Shown: piece after piece, positions 38,396 to 47,341 of the stretch
Layout: the number at the start of each line of letters is the position of its first letter
How positions within the stretch are numbered: position 1 is the first letter of the stretch
Notes under the pieces: generated by a model
Database searches by the model: none
Told to the model about the DNA's origin: nothing
What the model saw: only the letters and a program-made list of their open reading frames with translations
From: Prado023 sp963706885
Lineage (GTDB): Bacteria > Actinomycetota > Actinomycetes > S36-B12 > CAIYMF01
Assembly (NCBI GenBank): GCA_963706885.1
Contig: CAVPNX010000021.1
Location: 62,001 to 126,000, forward strand
Direction: 5' to 3'
Length of the DNA stretch: 64,000 nt
Program-made: the position numbers and the translations under genes

Positions 38396-40686
38396 GTGAC
38401 GCGCACGCCTGCCTACCGGGATGCCACGCTGCCCGTCGACGAGCGGGTCGAGGACCTGCTGGGCCGGATGACCCTGCCCGAGAAGGTCGGGCAGATGCTG
38501 CAGCTCAACGCCCAGGGGGACCTCGAGGACATCGTCGCGGGCATGCTCGCGGGCTCGATCCTGCACGCATCACCTGAGGCCATGGTCCGGGCCATCGACC
38601 TGGCGGGCCGGACCCGTCTGGGCATCCCGCTGCTGACCGCCGATGACGCCATCCACGGTCACTCGTTCTGGCCGGGTGCGACGATCTTCCCGACGCAGTT
38701 GGCCATGGCGTGCTCGTGGGATGCCGAGCTGGTCGAGCGCATGGCCCGGGTGACGGCCGTCGAGGTCGCGGCGACCGGATTGCACTGGACGTTCTCGCCG
38801 GTGCTGTGCATCGCCCGGGACCTGCGCTGGGGTCGGGTGGGGGAGACGTTCGGTGAGGACCCGTTCCTGATCGGGGAGCTCGGGGCAGCCATGGTGCGCG
38901 GGTACCAGGGGTCCGGCCCGGCCGACCCGACCGGGGTCCTGGCATGTGCCAAGCACTTCGCCGGGTACTCCGAGACCCAGGGCGGGCGGGATGCCAGCGA
39001 GGCGGACATCAGCCCCCGCAAGCTGCGGTCGTGGTTCCTGCCCCCGTTCGAGCGGGTGGCCCGTGCGGGCTGTCGGACGTTCATGCTCGGCTACCAGGCG
39101 ATGGACGGGGTCCCGATCACCGCGAACCGGTGGCTGCTCAACGACGTCCTCAAGGGCGAGTGGGGCTTCACCGGGATGCTCGTGACCGACTGGGACGACG
39201 TGGGACGCATGGTGTGGGAGCAGAAGGTGTGCGCCGACTACGTGCAGGCCTCTGCGGTGGCCGTGCGGGCGGGCAACGACCTGGTGATGACCACGCCACA
39301 GTTCTTCGACGGTGCCCAGGACGCGGTGGACCAGGGGCTTCTCGCCGAGGCCGACATCGATGCGGCCGTCCGGCGGATCCTGCGGGTGAAGTTCGAGCTG
39401 GGCCTGTTCGAGGATCCCCGGCCACCCGCGGACCCCGCACGTCGCGCGGAGGTGATCGGCAGTGCCGAGCACGCGGCCGTGAACCTCGAGGTGGCCCGGC
39501 GCTCGCTGGTCCTGCTGCGCAACGATGGGACGTTGCCGCTCGAGGGGGGCCTCGCAGCCGGATCCGAGGGACGTGCGCTGGCGCCACGGGCCCGACCCGG
39601 ACGATCGCGGTCATCGGGCCGAACGCCGACGATCCCGAGGCCATGCTCGGCGACTGGGCCGGTGACTCGGGCCAGATCAACTGGATGCCCGACGGGCACC
39701 CCCGCGAGATGGTGCAGACGGTCCTTGATGGGGTGCGCTCCGTGGCGCCGCGGGGCTGGGACGTCACGTTCGCGCGGGGGGCCGACATCCAGGTCCTCGT
39801 CCCGGATCCCGCGGGAGCGTCGTGGCACGACGGTGGGCCGCGGGCGCCGGTCTTCTCGCCGGCCCCCGTCGACGCGGGGCTGCTGGCCGAGGCGGTCGCG
39901 GCTGCCGAGTCGGCGGACTATGTGGTTGTCGTCGTCGGCGACACGGTCGCGCTGACCGGCGAGACGCGCTCGACGGCCACGCTGGAGCTGCAGGGAGGTC
40001 AGGTGGCCCTGCTCGATGCGCTCGCGGCAACGGGCACGCCGACCGTCGTCGTGCTGGTGCACTCGAAGCCGGCGGTGCTCCCGCCGTCCGCGCTCGGGGC
40101 AGCCGCGATCATCGAGGCGTTCAACCCGGGCATGTGCGGCGGGCAGGCGATCGCCGAGCTGGTCCTCGGCCTGATCGAGCCCACCGGGCGGATGCCGCTG
40201 TCCGTCCCCCGGCACGTGGGCCAGCAGCCGGTGTACTACAACCAGATCCGCGGCCAGCACGGTGAGCGGTACGCCGACCTCACGCAGGAGCCGTTGTTCG
40301 CCTTCGGCGAGGGGCTGAGCTACTCGACGGTGGAGTACGCCGACCTGACGCTGGTGGAGTCGGCCGTGCCCGGCGACGGGGTCATCCGCGCCCACGTGAC
40401 GTTGACGAACACCGGGACGCGCCCGGCCCTGGAGACGGTCCAGGCCTACATCAGCGACCTGGTGACCAGTGCGACCTGGGCGGACAAGGAGCTCAAGGCC
40501 TGGCGCCAGGTCTGGGTGGCGCCCGGGCAGGTGGTGGACGTCGAGGTCGAGGTCCCGGCGGCGTCCTGCACGATGGTCACCTCCGACGGTCGGCGCATCG
40601 TCGAGCCTGGCGAGTTCGAGCTGCTCGTCGGACCGAGCTCGCGCGCCGCGGACCTCCTGCGGGCCGGGTTCCGGATCGAGGGTTGA
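38396..40686 (+). CDS. GH3 beta-glucosidase, frameshifted
   Basis: A GH3 glycosidase of about 763 residues without signal peptide. The N-terminal barrel carries LGIPLLTADDAIHGHSFWPG, KHFAGYSETQGGRD, and the nucleophile Asp265 in VTDWDD. Near 39,590, in a run of C/G, the frame shifts; the next frame continues directly with TIAVIGPNADDPEAMLGDW (start of the alpha/beta sandwich) and ends with a fibronectin III-like domain. Both parts are conserved, so this is probably one gene with a sequencing indel. GTG at 38396 has GAGGAG six bases upstream. It probably removes glucose from imported beta-glucosides; many GH3 enzymes act on beta-1,3 and beta-1,6 links. Confidence 0.88.
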
Positions 40687-40690
40687 GCGA

Positions 40691-40734
40691 CGCAGGCCCG
40701 GATCGACCCCGCAGGGAGCCGATCCGGGCCTGCG
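40691..40734. terminator. bidirectional terminator hairpin
   Basis: A perfect 15-bp stem (40691-40705 with 40720-40734; CGCAGGCCCGGATCG) around a 14-nt loop, placed between the convergent GH3 and katG genes, 4 nt after the GH3 stop and 7 nt from the katG stop. Confidence 0.82.
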
Positions 40735-40741
40735 CGTCCGG

Positions 40742-42958
40742 TCAGGCGACGTCGAAGCGGTCGAGCATCATGACCTTGTCCCACGCGGCGACGAAGTCAT
40801 TGACGAACTTCGCCTGCGCGTCGTCGCTGGCGTAGACCTCGGCCAGGGCGCGCAGCACCGAGTTCGAGCCGAACACGAGGTCGGCGCGGCTGGCGGACCA
40901 CCTCGGCTCGCCGGAGCTCGCGTCGCGGCCCTCGAACGTGTCCTCGGACTCGTCGACGGCAGACCACTTCGTGCCCATGTCGAGCAGGTTGACGAAGAAG
41001 TCGTTGGTCAGCGCGCCGGGTTGTTCGGTGAGGACGCCGAGCTGGGAGCCCCTCGTGTTCGCCCCGAGCACCCGCAGGCCACCGACGAGCACCGTCATCT
41101 CGGGCGCGGTGAGTGTCAGCAGCGCCGCTCGGTCGACGAGCAGGTGCTCGGCCGGCTTGTCCACGCCCTTGCCCACGTGGTTGCGGAACCCGTCGACGGT
41201 CGGCTCGAGCACCGCGAACGAGTCCACGTCGGTCATCTCCTGCGAGGCATCCGTGCGACCCGGCGTGAACGGGACCACGACCTCGACTCCCGCGTCCTTG
41301 GCGGCCTTCTCGACGGCGGCGCACCCACCCAGGACGATCAGGTCGGCCAGGGACACCTGCACGCCGCCGGCGTGGGCCGCGTTGAAGTCCGACTGGATCC
41401 CCTCGAGGGTCCGCAGGACGCCCGCCAGCTCCGCGGGATCGTTGACGTCCCACCCGTTCTGGGGCGCCAGGCGGATGCGGGCACCGTTGGCGCCGCCGCG
41501 CTTGTCGGTGCCGCGGAACGTGGAGGCCGAGGCCCACGCGGTGGACACCAGCTGCGAGACCGACAGTCCGGAGGCCAGGATCGTCGCCTTGAGTCCGGCG
41601 ATGTCCTGCGCGCCGACCAGGTCGTGGTCGACGGCGGGGACCGGGTCCTGCCAGATCAGCCGCTCGGCGGGGACCTCCGGGCCGACGTACCGGCTGATCG
41701 GGCCCATGTCGCGGTGGGTCAGCTTGAACCAGGCTCGGGCGAACGCGTCGGCGAACTGGTCGGGGTTCTCGAGGAACCGCCGCGAGATGGGCTCGTAGAT
41801 CGGGTCCATGCGCAGCGCGAGGTCCGTGGTGAGCATCACGGGGGCGTGGCGCTTCGACGGGTCGTGCGCGTCGGGTACGGCATCGGCCGCAGCGGGATCC
41901 GTCGGGACCCACTGCCAGGCCCCGGCCGGGCTCTTGGTGAGGTCCCAGTCGTAGCCGAACAGGGTCTCGAAGAAGCTGTTGTCCCACGCCTTCGGCGTGG
42001 GGGTCCAGGCGCCCTCGAGGCCGCTGGTGATGGTCGCCCCGCCGTTGCCGCCGTCGAGGGTGTTGTGCCAGCCGAGTCCCTGCTCCGCCAGGGATGCGGC
42101 CTCCGGCTCGCGGCCGACGTACTTGGTCGGGTCCGCGGCGCCGTGGGTCTTGCCGAACGTGTGCCCGCCGGCGATGAGCGCGACGGTCTCCTCGTCGTTC
42201 ATGGCCATGCGCGCGAACGTCTCACGGATGTCGCGGGCTGCCGCCAGGGCGCTGGGCTGGCCGTTGGGCCCCTCGGGGTTCACGTAGATCAGGCCCATCT
42301 GGACCGCACCCAGCGGGTTCGCGAGCTGACGATCACCGGTGTAGCGGGCATCGCCGAGCCACTCGGCCTCCGCACCCCAGTTGACCTCCTCGGGCTCCCA
42401 CACGTCCGCCCGACCACCACCGAAGCCGAACGTCTCGAATCCCATCGACTCCAGTGCGCAGTTGCCGGCCAGGACCATGAGGTCGGCCCAGGACAGCGAC
42501 TGGCCGTACTTCTTCTTCACCGGCCAGAGCAGCCGGCGGGCCTTGTCCAGGTTGGCGTTGTCCGGCCAGCTGTTCAGCGGGGCGAAGCGCTGCTGTCCGG
42601 CACCGGCTCCGCCACGGCCGTCGCTGATGCGATACGTGCCCGCGCTGTGCCACGCCATGCGGATGAACAGCGGGCCGTAGTGGCCGTAGTCCGCGGGCCA
42701 CCAGTCCTGCGAGGTGGTCATCACGTCCTCGATGTCGCGCTTCACCGCCGCGAGGTCCAGGGCCGCGAAGGCTGCCGCGTAGTCGAAGCCGGAGCCCAGG
42801 GGGTCGCTCTTGGGGGAGTTCGCGCGCAGGGGGTCGAGGTCCAGCTGGTTGGGCCACCAGTCCCGGTTGGACGTGCCCCCGACGGAGTGCACGACGGGGC
42901 ACGTGGCCGACGCCTCCTCTGCGTTCATGTCTCCGACGACGGCGTTGTGCTCAGTCAT
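40742..42958 (-). CDS. katG: catalase-peroxidase
   Basis: An intact 738-residue bifunctional haem catalase-peroxidase. The distal site Arg100-Trp103-His104 lies in RMAWHSAGTYR, the proximal His266 in AGGHTFGKTHG. The Met-Tyr-Trp cross-link residues are Trp103, Tyr225 (in LIYVNPEGPNG) and Met251. The C-terminal inactive duplicate domain follows. GGAAGGA precedes the ATG. It lies 29 nt downstream of furA, the conserved actinobacterial furA-katG operon, so peroxide induction through FurA is expected. Confidence 0.96.
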   Translation of the reverse strand: MTEHNAVVGDMNAEEASATCPVVHSVGGTSNRDWWPNQLDLDPLRANSPKSDPLGSGFDYAAAFAALDLAAVKRDIEDVMTTSQDWWPADYGHYGPLFIRMAWHSAGTYRISDGRGGAGAGQQRFAPLNSWPDNANLDKARRLLWPVKKKYGQSLSWADLMVLAGNCALESMGFETFGFGGGRADVWEPEEVNWGAEAEWLGDARYTGDRQLANPLGAVQMGLIYVNPEGPNGQPSALAAARDIRETFARMAMNDEETVALIAGGHTFGKTHGAADPTKYVGREPEAASLAEQGLGWHNTLDGGNGGATITSGLEGAWTPTPKAWDNSFFETLFGYDWDLTKSPAGAWQWVPTDPAAADAVPDAHDPSKRHAPVMLTTDLALRMDPIYEPISRRFLENPDQFADAFARAWFKLTHRDMGPISRYVGPEVPAERLIWQDPVPAVDHDLVGAQDIAGLKATILASGLSVSQLVSTAWASASTFRGTDKRGGANGARIRLAPQNGWDVNDPAELAGVLRTLEGIQSDFNAAHAGGVQVSLADLIVLGGCAAVEKAAKDAGVEVVVPFTPGRTDASQEMTDVDSFAVLEPTVDGFRNHVGKGVDKPAEHLLVDRAALLTLTAPEMTVLVGGLRVLGANTRGSQLGVLTEQPGALTNDFFVNLLDMGTKWSAVDESEDTFEGRDASSGEPRWSASRADLVFGSNSVLRALAEVYASDDAQAKFVNDFVAAWDKVMMLDRFDVA

Positions 42959-42987
42959 GACGTTCCTTCCATGCTCGGGCGGTGGGA

Positions 42988-43419
42988 TCAGGTGGGTCGT
43001 GCGGTGGAGCAGGTGGGGCACAGGCCCCAGTAGGTGACCTCGGCCTCGTCGATCGAGTATCCGCGGTCGTCCGATGCGGTCAGGCAGGGGGTGTCGCCAA
43101 CCGCGCAGTCGACGTCCTCCACGGCGCCGCAGGACCGGCACACGACGTGGTGGTGGTTGTCGGCGACGCGCGACTCGTAGCGCGCCACGGAGCCTGCCGG
43201 TTGGATGCGCCGGACCAGGCCGGTGTCGGTGAGCACCCGCAGGACGTCGTAGACGGCTTGCGTGGACACCTCGCCCAGTTCGGTCCTGACGACGCCGATG
43301 AGTGAGTCCGTATCGGCATGCGGGTTGTCGTGGACGGCGGCCAGGACGGCCACCCGGGGGCGCGTCACGCGAAGGGACGCCCCGCGCAGCTGGTCCTCGT
43401 AGTCGGTGGCCGACGGCAC
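42988..43419 (-). CDS. furA: Fur-family peroxide-sensing regulator (FurA/CatR type)
   Basis: A 143-residue Fur-family repressor. The winged helix lies around 12-80 (RVTRPRVAVLAAV, VSTQAVYDVLRVL), the metal-sensing region contains NHHHVVCRSC, and the structural zinc ligands are Cys94, Cys97, Cys134 and Cys137 (CRSC, CPTC). It should repress itself and katG until metal-catalysed oxidation by peroxide. The start is GTG at 43419, six bases after the -10 AAGACT, with no ribosome site: a leaderless furA, as reported in other actinobacteria. Confidence 0.93.
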   Translation of the reverse strand: MPSATDYEDQLRGASLRVTRPRVAVLAAVHDNPHADTDSLIGVVRTELGEVSTQAVYDVLRVLTDTGLVRRIQPAGSVARYESRVADNHHHVVCRSCGAVEDVDCAVGDTPCLTASDDRGYSIDEAEVTYWGLCPTCSTARPT

Positions 43420-43425
43420 ACCCCG

Positions 43426-43454
43426 AGTCTTGCCCTTTTTCTGGAGTCAGTCAA
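43426..43454 (-). promoter_or_regulatory. furA-katG promoter, probably with FurA site
   Basis: On the minus strand, TTGACT (43454-43449), 17 nt, AAGACT (43431-43426). The spacer GACTCCAGAAAAAGGGC is A-rich and resembles the sequence protected by FurA before furA in other actinobacteria, so autoregulation is likely. Confidence 0.6.
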
Positions 43455-43570
43455 GACTGGGTGCCACTGCCCCGTCTCCCGCCGAGGCGCCGCAAGACCG
43501 CGCGCCTTCCCGGATCCGGGCATGCCCGGTGGTTACGGTTCGACCGCGGGGCTGACGAGGAGGGGTTGAC

Positions 43571-44410
43571 ATGCGGGGTCTGCGAATGCGGTTGTCCATC
43601 ACGGCCGGGTCGGTCGGCGTCGCGATGGTGATGACGGCAGCACCCTCCTCGGCCATGACCGACCTCGCGGACTTCGACGGCACGGCCCACCCGTCGGTGG
43701 TCGCCCTGCTCTACCGGACCCCGGACGGTGCCAGGGCCTACCAGTACTGCACCGGGACCCTCATCTCGCCCACCGTGGTCCTCACGGCCAGCCACTGCAA
43801 CGACGGCCTGCTCGAGACCGGGTGGGATCTCGTCGTCACGAACGACCCCGTCCTGCCCCCGGTCGACGGGACCGGCTGGTTCGACGCGGACCTGAAGAAC
43901 GTGGCGGAGGTGAGCCAGGTCGTGTCCAACCCGCTGTACGAGCGGGGTTACCGGGATGACGTCTCGGCGCAGGTCATCGCCAAGCCCCTGGGGGTCGCCA
44001 AGCGCCACTTCCCGGTGCTGCCGGCGGCCGGTGTCCTGGACCAGATGCAGTCGGCAGGGACCCTGAAGTCGGCCCCGACGACCGTCCTGGGCTATGGCAC
44101 GATCCAGAAGACCGTGGTGCAGGGTACTGGGCCGGTGTTCCTCGACAGCAGCGAGCGCCGATCCGCCGTGCTCTTCACCAAGGCGCTGGACCCCCAGTGG
44201 ATCCACCAGGAGATGAGCATCAACAAGGGCCAGGGTGGGGCGTGCTACGGCGACTCGGGCGGGCCGAGCCTGATGCAGCTGAACGGGCGCACCACGGTGG
44301 TCGGCGTCACCAGCACGGGGGACGGCGCCTGCTACGCCACGAACGTCTCGTCCCGCGTGGACACCACCTCGGCGCTGGACTTCCTGGCCGGCGTCCTCGC
44401 CGCCAACTGA
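43571..44410 (+). CDS. secreted trypsin-like serine protease
   Basis: A 279-residue S1-family protease. A signal peptide (MRGLRMRLSITAG, hydrophobic core, cleavage near APSSA, residue 28) precedes the catalytic domain. The triad is His75 in LTASHC, Asp130 in RDDVSA and Ser229 in CYGDSGGP. Cysteines at 60/76 and near 225 and 245 could form the usual disulfides. AGGAGG lies just before the ATG. No propeptide of alpha-lytic type is visible. It is transcribed away from furA and stands alone. Confidence 0.9.
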   Translation: MRGLRMRLSITAGSVGVAMVMTAAPSSAMTDLADFDGTAHPSVVALLYRTPDGARAYQYCTGTLISPTVVLTASHCNDGLLETGWDLVVTNDPVLPPVDGTGWFDADLKNVAEVSQVVSNPLYERGYRDDVSAQVIAKPLGVAKRHFPVLPAAGVLDQMQSAGTLKSAPTTVLGYGTIQKTVVQGTGPVFLDSSERRSAVLFTKALDPQWIHQEMSINKGQGGACYGDSGGPSLMQLNGRTTVVGVTSTGDGACYATNVSSRVDTTSALDFLAGVLAAN

Positions 44411-44570
44411 CGGCCGTGGCCCCCGCGACGCGGTGGGATCGCCACGAACATCGCGGAACTGGACGGTGAACGTTCGGCCAACTAGGGTCACGGCGCTGTC
44501 CGACTGGATCCGCCGGCACCGATCGCATAGTAGTTTTCGGCGCATCCGTTCCCGAGTCCGAGAGGCCACC

Positions 44571-44972
44571 ATGAGCCACCCCACGCCCGACGACCTGCTC
44601 CGCGTGCCCCTGTTCGCGGACCTGCCCAACGGTGCCGCGGAGGTGCTGGCGCCGCGGTTCGACATCGAGGAGTTCGATCCCGGTCGCAAGATCCTGCTCG
44701 AGGGAACCGCGGGCTACGCCTTCTACGTCGTGGACCGGGGTCAGGTCTCGGTCACGCATGAGGGTGAGGAACTGCGGACGCTGGGTCCGGGGGAGTTCTT
44801 CGGTGAGATCGCCATCCTCGGCGGGGGTCGACGGACCGCGTCCGTGACGGCCACTGAACCGACAACAGTGTGGAAGCTGTTCGGGACGGCGTTCCGCCAG
44901 CTGGAGAAGACGAACCCGGATGTCAGCCAGGCGCTGCAGGAGGCCATGCGTCAGCGACTCGCGACGGGGTAG
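44571..44972 (+). CDS. stand-alone cyclic nucleotide-binding domain protein
   Basis: A 133-residue protein consisting only of a Crp-type cNMP-binding beta-roll: FADLPNGAAEVLAPRF, GRKILLEGTAGYAFYVVDRGQVSV, and the phosphate-binding cassette GEFFGEIAILGGGRRTASV, which has FGE and RTA as in functional cAMP/cGMP sites. The C-terminus is a helix (FRQLEKTNPDVSQALQEAM) with no helix-turn-helix or enzyme domain. It may act by binding another protein. Only a weak GAGAGG precedes the ATG at 44571; TAGTTT at 44531-44536 is a possible -10. Confidence 0.87.
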   Translation: MSHPTPDDLLRVPLFADLPNGAAEVLAPRFDIEEFDPGRKILLEGTAGYAFYVVDRGQVSVTHEGEELRTLGPGEFFGEIAILGGGRRTASVTATEPTTVWKLFGTAFRQLEKTNPDVSQALQEAMRQRLATG

Positions 44973-45054
44973 CGGCGGTCCCCGCCCTTCGTGGGCATGC
45001 TTCCACTGGTTCGGATGGTCACCTCGGCGTCATGGGGTGTTCACCTGTCTCCAC

Positions 45055-45060
45055 TAGCGT
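45055..45060 (+). promoter_or_regulatory. -10 box TAGCGT of a leaderless small gene
   Basis: TAGCGT is followed by seven bases and the ATG at 45068; there is no ribosome site. Confidence 0.5.
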
Positions 45061-45067
45061 GCCCGTC

Positions 45068-45271
45068 ATGGCTGAGCAGGCGGGCAAGACGGAGAAGCGG
45101 CTGTACACCGACTGGCGGGAGGCCGAGGCGAAGTACGCCGAGGTCCTCGCGGCGTTCGGTGGAGAGGGGCCGCCGGCGAAGGTGAAGAAGGATTCAGCCC
45201 TGGCCCTGTCCAAGTCGCGCAACAAGGCCGACGAGGCCCGGGACAAGTACTTCAAGCGCGTCCTGAAGTAG
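45068..45271 (+). CDS. 67-residue basic helical protein, unknown
   Basis: A small protein rich in Lys, Ala, Glu and Arg, predicted fully helical: MAEQAGKTEKRLYTDW, then EAEAKYAEVLAAFGGEG, and SRNKADEARDKYFKRVLK. It has no membrane segment or cysteine. It has a leaderless start, and its codon bias fits the genome, so it is likely real. No family is recognised. It converges on corA, 12 nt away. Confidence 0.72.
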   Translation: MAEQAGKTEKRLYTDWREAEAKYAEVLAAFGGEGPPAKVKKDSALALSKSRNKADEARDKYFKRVLK

Positions 45272-45283
45272 CCAGCTCGCTCC

Positions 45284-46426
45284 TCACAGCCAATCGCGCT
45301 GCTTGAAGACGACGTACAGGGCCACGCACGTTGCCAGCATGAGCGCCATCGCGACCGCGAAGCCGTGCGGGGAGTCCAGGCCGGGCATGCTGGCGAAGTT
45401 CATCCCGTAGGCGGTGCCGATGAGGGTCGGGGCGAAGAGGATCGCCGCCCACGCCGAGATCCTCTTCACCTCGATGCCCTGGGCGTGACTGGCCTCGGTC
45501 AGGGCCCGCATCTCCTCGTTCTGCTTCTGCGCCACCAGGGTCGCGTTGACCGTGAGCATGTCGCGCAGGATCTGGCTGAAGCCGTCCACCCGGTCGCAGG
45601 CCTGCAGGTTGTGGTCGGCCACGTCGCGCAGGTAGCGGCGCATCTCCTCGTGGACCTCGTACTTGTCGAAGCCGTCCTGCAGGGCCTGAAGCATGGTGTT
45701 CAGCGGATGCGTGGCGCGACGGAAGTCGATGACCTCGCGGGACAGCTCGTAGATGCGCCGCGAGACGGCAGGGTCCCCGGAGAAGATCTCGGTCTCGATC
45801 TCGTCGATGTCGTTCTCCAGGCCGGCCACGACGGGGCCGTACTCGTCGACCACACGGTCCATGATCGAGTACAGGATCGCCTCCGGTCCCAGCGCCAGGA
45901 GGTCCGGTTCGCTCTCCATGCGCGCCCGGACCCCCGTGAGGTCGGGGGACTCGGAGTGGCGCATGCTGATCACGAAGTCCGGGCCGACGAACACGTGCAG
46001 CTCGCCGAACTCGACCTCCTCCACGTCGTCGAGGTAGCGGGCCGCATGCAGGACCACGAAGAGCGTGTCGCCGTACCGCTCGAGCTTCGGGCGCTGATGG
46101 GCCGTGATGGCGTCCTCGACCGCCAACTCGTGCAGGCCGAACTCCCGGGCAAGGAGCGCCACATCGTCGTGCGAGGGCCGGTACAGCCCCACCCAGGACA
46201 CACAACCCGGGTGCGCGCGACGGCTCGTGAAGAACTCCGCGAGGGTCGCGGGTCCCGCCAGGCGTCGACCGTCACGGTAGAGGGCCAGGTTCACCACGGA
46301 GTCCGAGCGCGTGCCGGTTCGGCCCTCGGCCGCCTGGTCCGGCGGCGTCGGACGCGCCTGCCCGGTGCGCCCGACGCGATGCAGCAGTCCGCCGTGCAGC
46401 AACCCCGAACGGCTCTGATCGACCAT
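45284..46426 (-). CDS. corA: CorA-family magnesium/cobalt transporter
   Basis: A 380-residue divalent cation channel. The N-terminal cytosolic domain spans VNLALYRDGRRLAGPATLAEF to about residue 310, with a long helix; two C-terminal helices follow, the first ending in the selectivity motif YGMNF, and the last ends QRDWL. The final W is typical. The first 45 residues are an unusual arginine-rich extension; an internal GTG in DSVVNLALY is an alternative start, but GGAGG lies ahead of the ATG at 46426. The 268-nt gap to mgsA (46427-46694) contains a 10-bp palindrome CACCATGGTG and two similar copies of a GTTCATG sequence, and no gene. Confidence 0.9.
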   Translation of the reverse strand: MVDQSRSGLLHGGLLHRVGRTGQARPTPPDQAAEGRTGTRSDSVVNLALYRDGRRLAGPATLAEFFTSRRAHPGCVSWVGLYRPSHDDVALLAREFGLHELAVEDAITAHQRPKLERYGDTLFVVLHAARYLDDVEEVEFGELHVFVGPDFVISMRHSESPDLTGVRARMESEPDLLALGPEAILYSIMDRVVDEYGPVVAGLENDIDEIETEIFSGDPAVSRRIYELSREVIDFRRATHPLNTMLQALQDGFDKYEVHEEMRRYLRDVADHNLQACDRVDGFSQILRDMLTVNATLVAQKQNEEMRALTEASHAQGIEVKRISAWAAILFAPTLIGTAYGMNFASMPGLDSPHGFAVAMALMLATCVALYVVFKQRDWL

Positions 46427-46694
46427 CTCGTAACCTCCGCCCGAACCTGTGATCGGCGACCGCGCGCAGTGCGCTGAGCACCATGGTGGTGCCTCGCGGT
46501 TGCGCTCGCGTCACCAGGCCCCGCCGAGCACCACACGTTCATGACGCTGACACCGCGTGTTCATGGCGACGCGTGCGTGCCTCCGCTGAGTCCTCCTGAT
46601 GCGGTGGACCCCGCGGACGGGATCGCGGCGAGATGTCATGCCCGCGTCATCGGGTCGCCGGGTCGCCGACACCTGGACCGGTCATGGTGGGGGC

Positions 46695-47201
46695 ATGAAC
46701 CGACCACTGACCCTGGCCCTCGTGGCCCACGACCAGTGCAAGGACGACCTCCTGGACTGGGCCACCTCCAACCGGCAGGCCCTGGCCGGCTTCCGCCTCG
46801 TCGCGACGGGGACGACCGGCCACCTGCTCGGCGACGCTCTGGGCGTCCCCGTGGAACGGGTGCGCAGCGGCCCGCTCGGTGGCGACCTGCAGATCGGGGC
46901 CAGCATCGTCGAGGGCCGCATCGACATGCTGATCTTCTTCTGGGACCCCCTGACCGCCCAGCCCCATGAGCCCGACGTCAAGGCGCTGCTGCGGATCGCC
47001 GTGCTTCGCGACATCCCCACCGCCTGCAACCGCACCACGGCCGACCACCTGATCGCCTCCCACCACCTGCTCTTCGCGAGGGCAGCCGGCGTGGACAGCC
47101 TCGAGCGCTCCGGGCTGCGGCGGTCCCGGGGCGTGCCGGTCGGCGGAGGTGGGCGCGTCGGACCGTCGAACGGTTGGCTGGCAGGTGCGGACATGTGCTG
47201 A
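46695..47201 (+). CDS. mgsA: methylglyoxal synthase
   Basis: A 168-residue enzyme converting dihydroxyacetone phosphate to methylglyoxal and phosphate, a bypass that relieves sugar-phosphate stress. Visible: LALVAHDQCKDDLL, ATGTTGHL (phosphate binding), catalytic Asp64 in SGPLGGDLQIGA, FFWDPLTAQPHEPDVKALLR with His91, and the AxNxxTADHLI segment. The order matches the E. coli enzyme closely. The last 30 residues are a Gly/Arg-rich extension without counterpart. The ATG has only a G-rich stretch before it; CATGGT six bases upstream may be a leaderless -10. Confidence 0.92.
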   Translation: MNRPLTLALVAHDQCKDDLLDWATSNRQALAGFRLVATGTTGHLLGDALGVPVERVRSGPLGGDLQIGASIVEGRIDMLIFFWDPLTAQPHEPDVKALLRIAVLRDIPTACNRTTADHLIASHHLLFARAAGVDSLERSGLRRSRGVPVGGGGRVGPSNGWLAGADMC

Positions 47202-47341
47202 TCCGGCGCCGCAGGTCGCGACGAGGCCAGCGTCCGACATCCCGCGCGCGGCACCTGCCCAGACGGGTGGGGTACATGCCACCATGTGGCCAGGATCCGG
47301 ATCGCGGAGTCCGCAGGCCCACCCGTGGGAGGCGACGCCAG

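Noticed and set aside
26946..40686. GH1 and GH3 as decayed pseudogenes
   Set aside because: Each has only one frame change, at a C/G run, with catalytic residues and conserved segments intact on both sides, and both are in a well-regulated locus.
46479..46488. Palindrome CACCATGGTG before mgsA
   Set aside because: Short, not repeated elsewhere, and not placed near a recognisable promoter; chance is likely.
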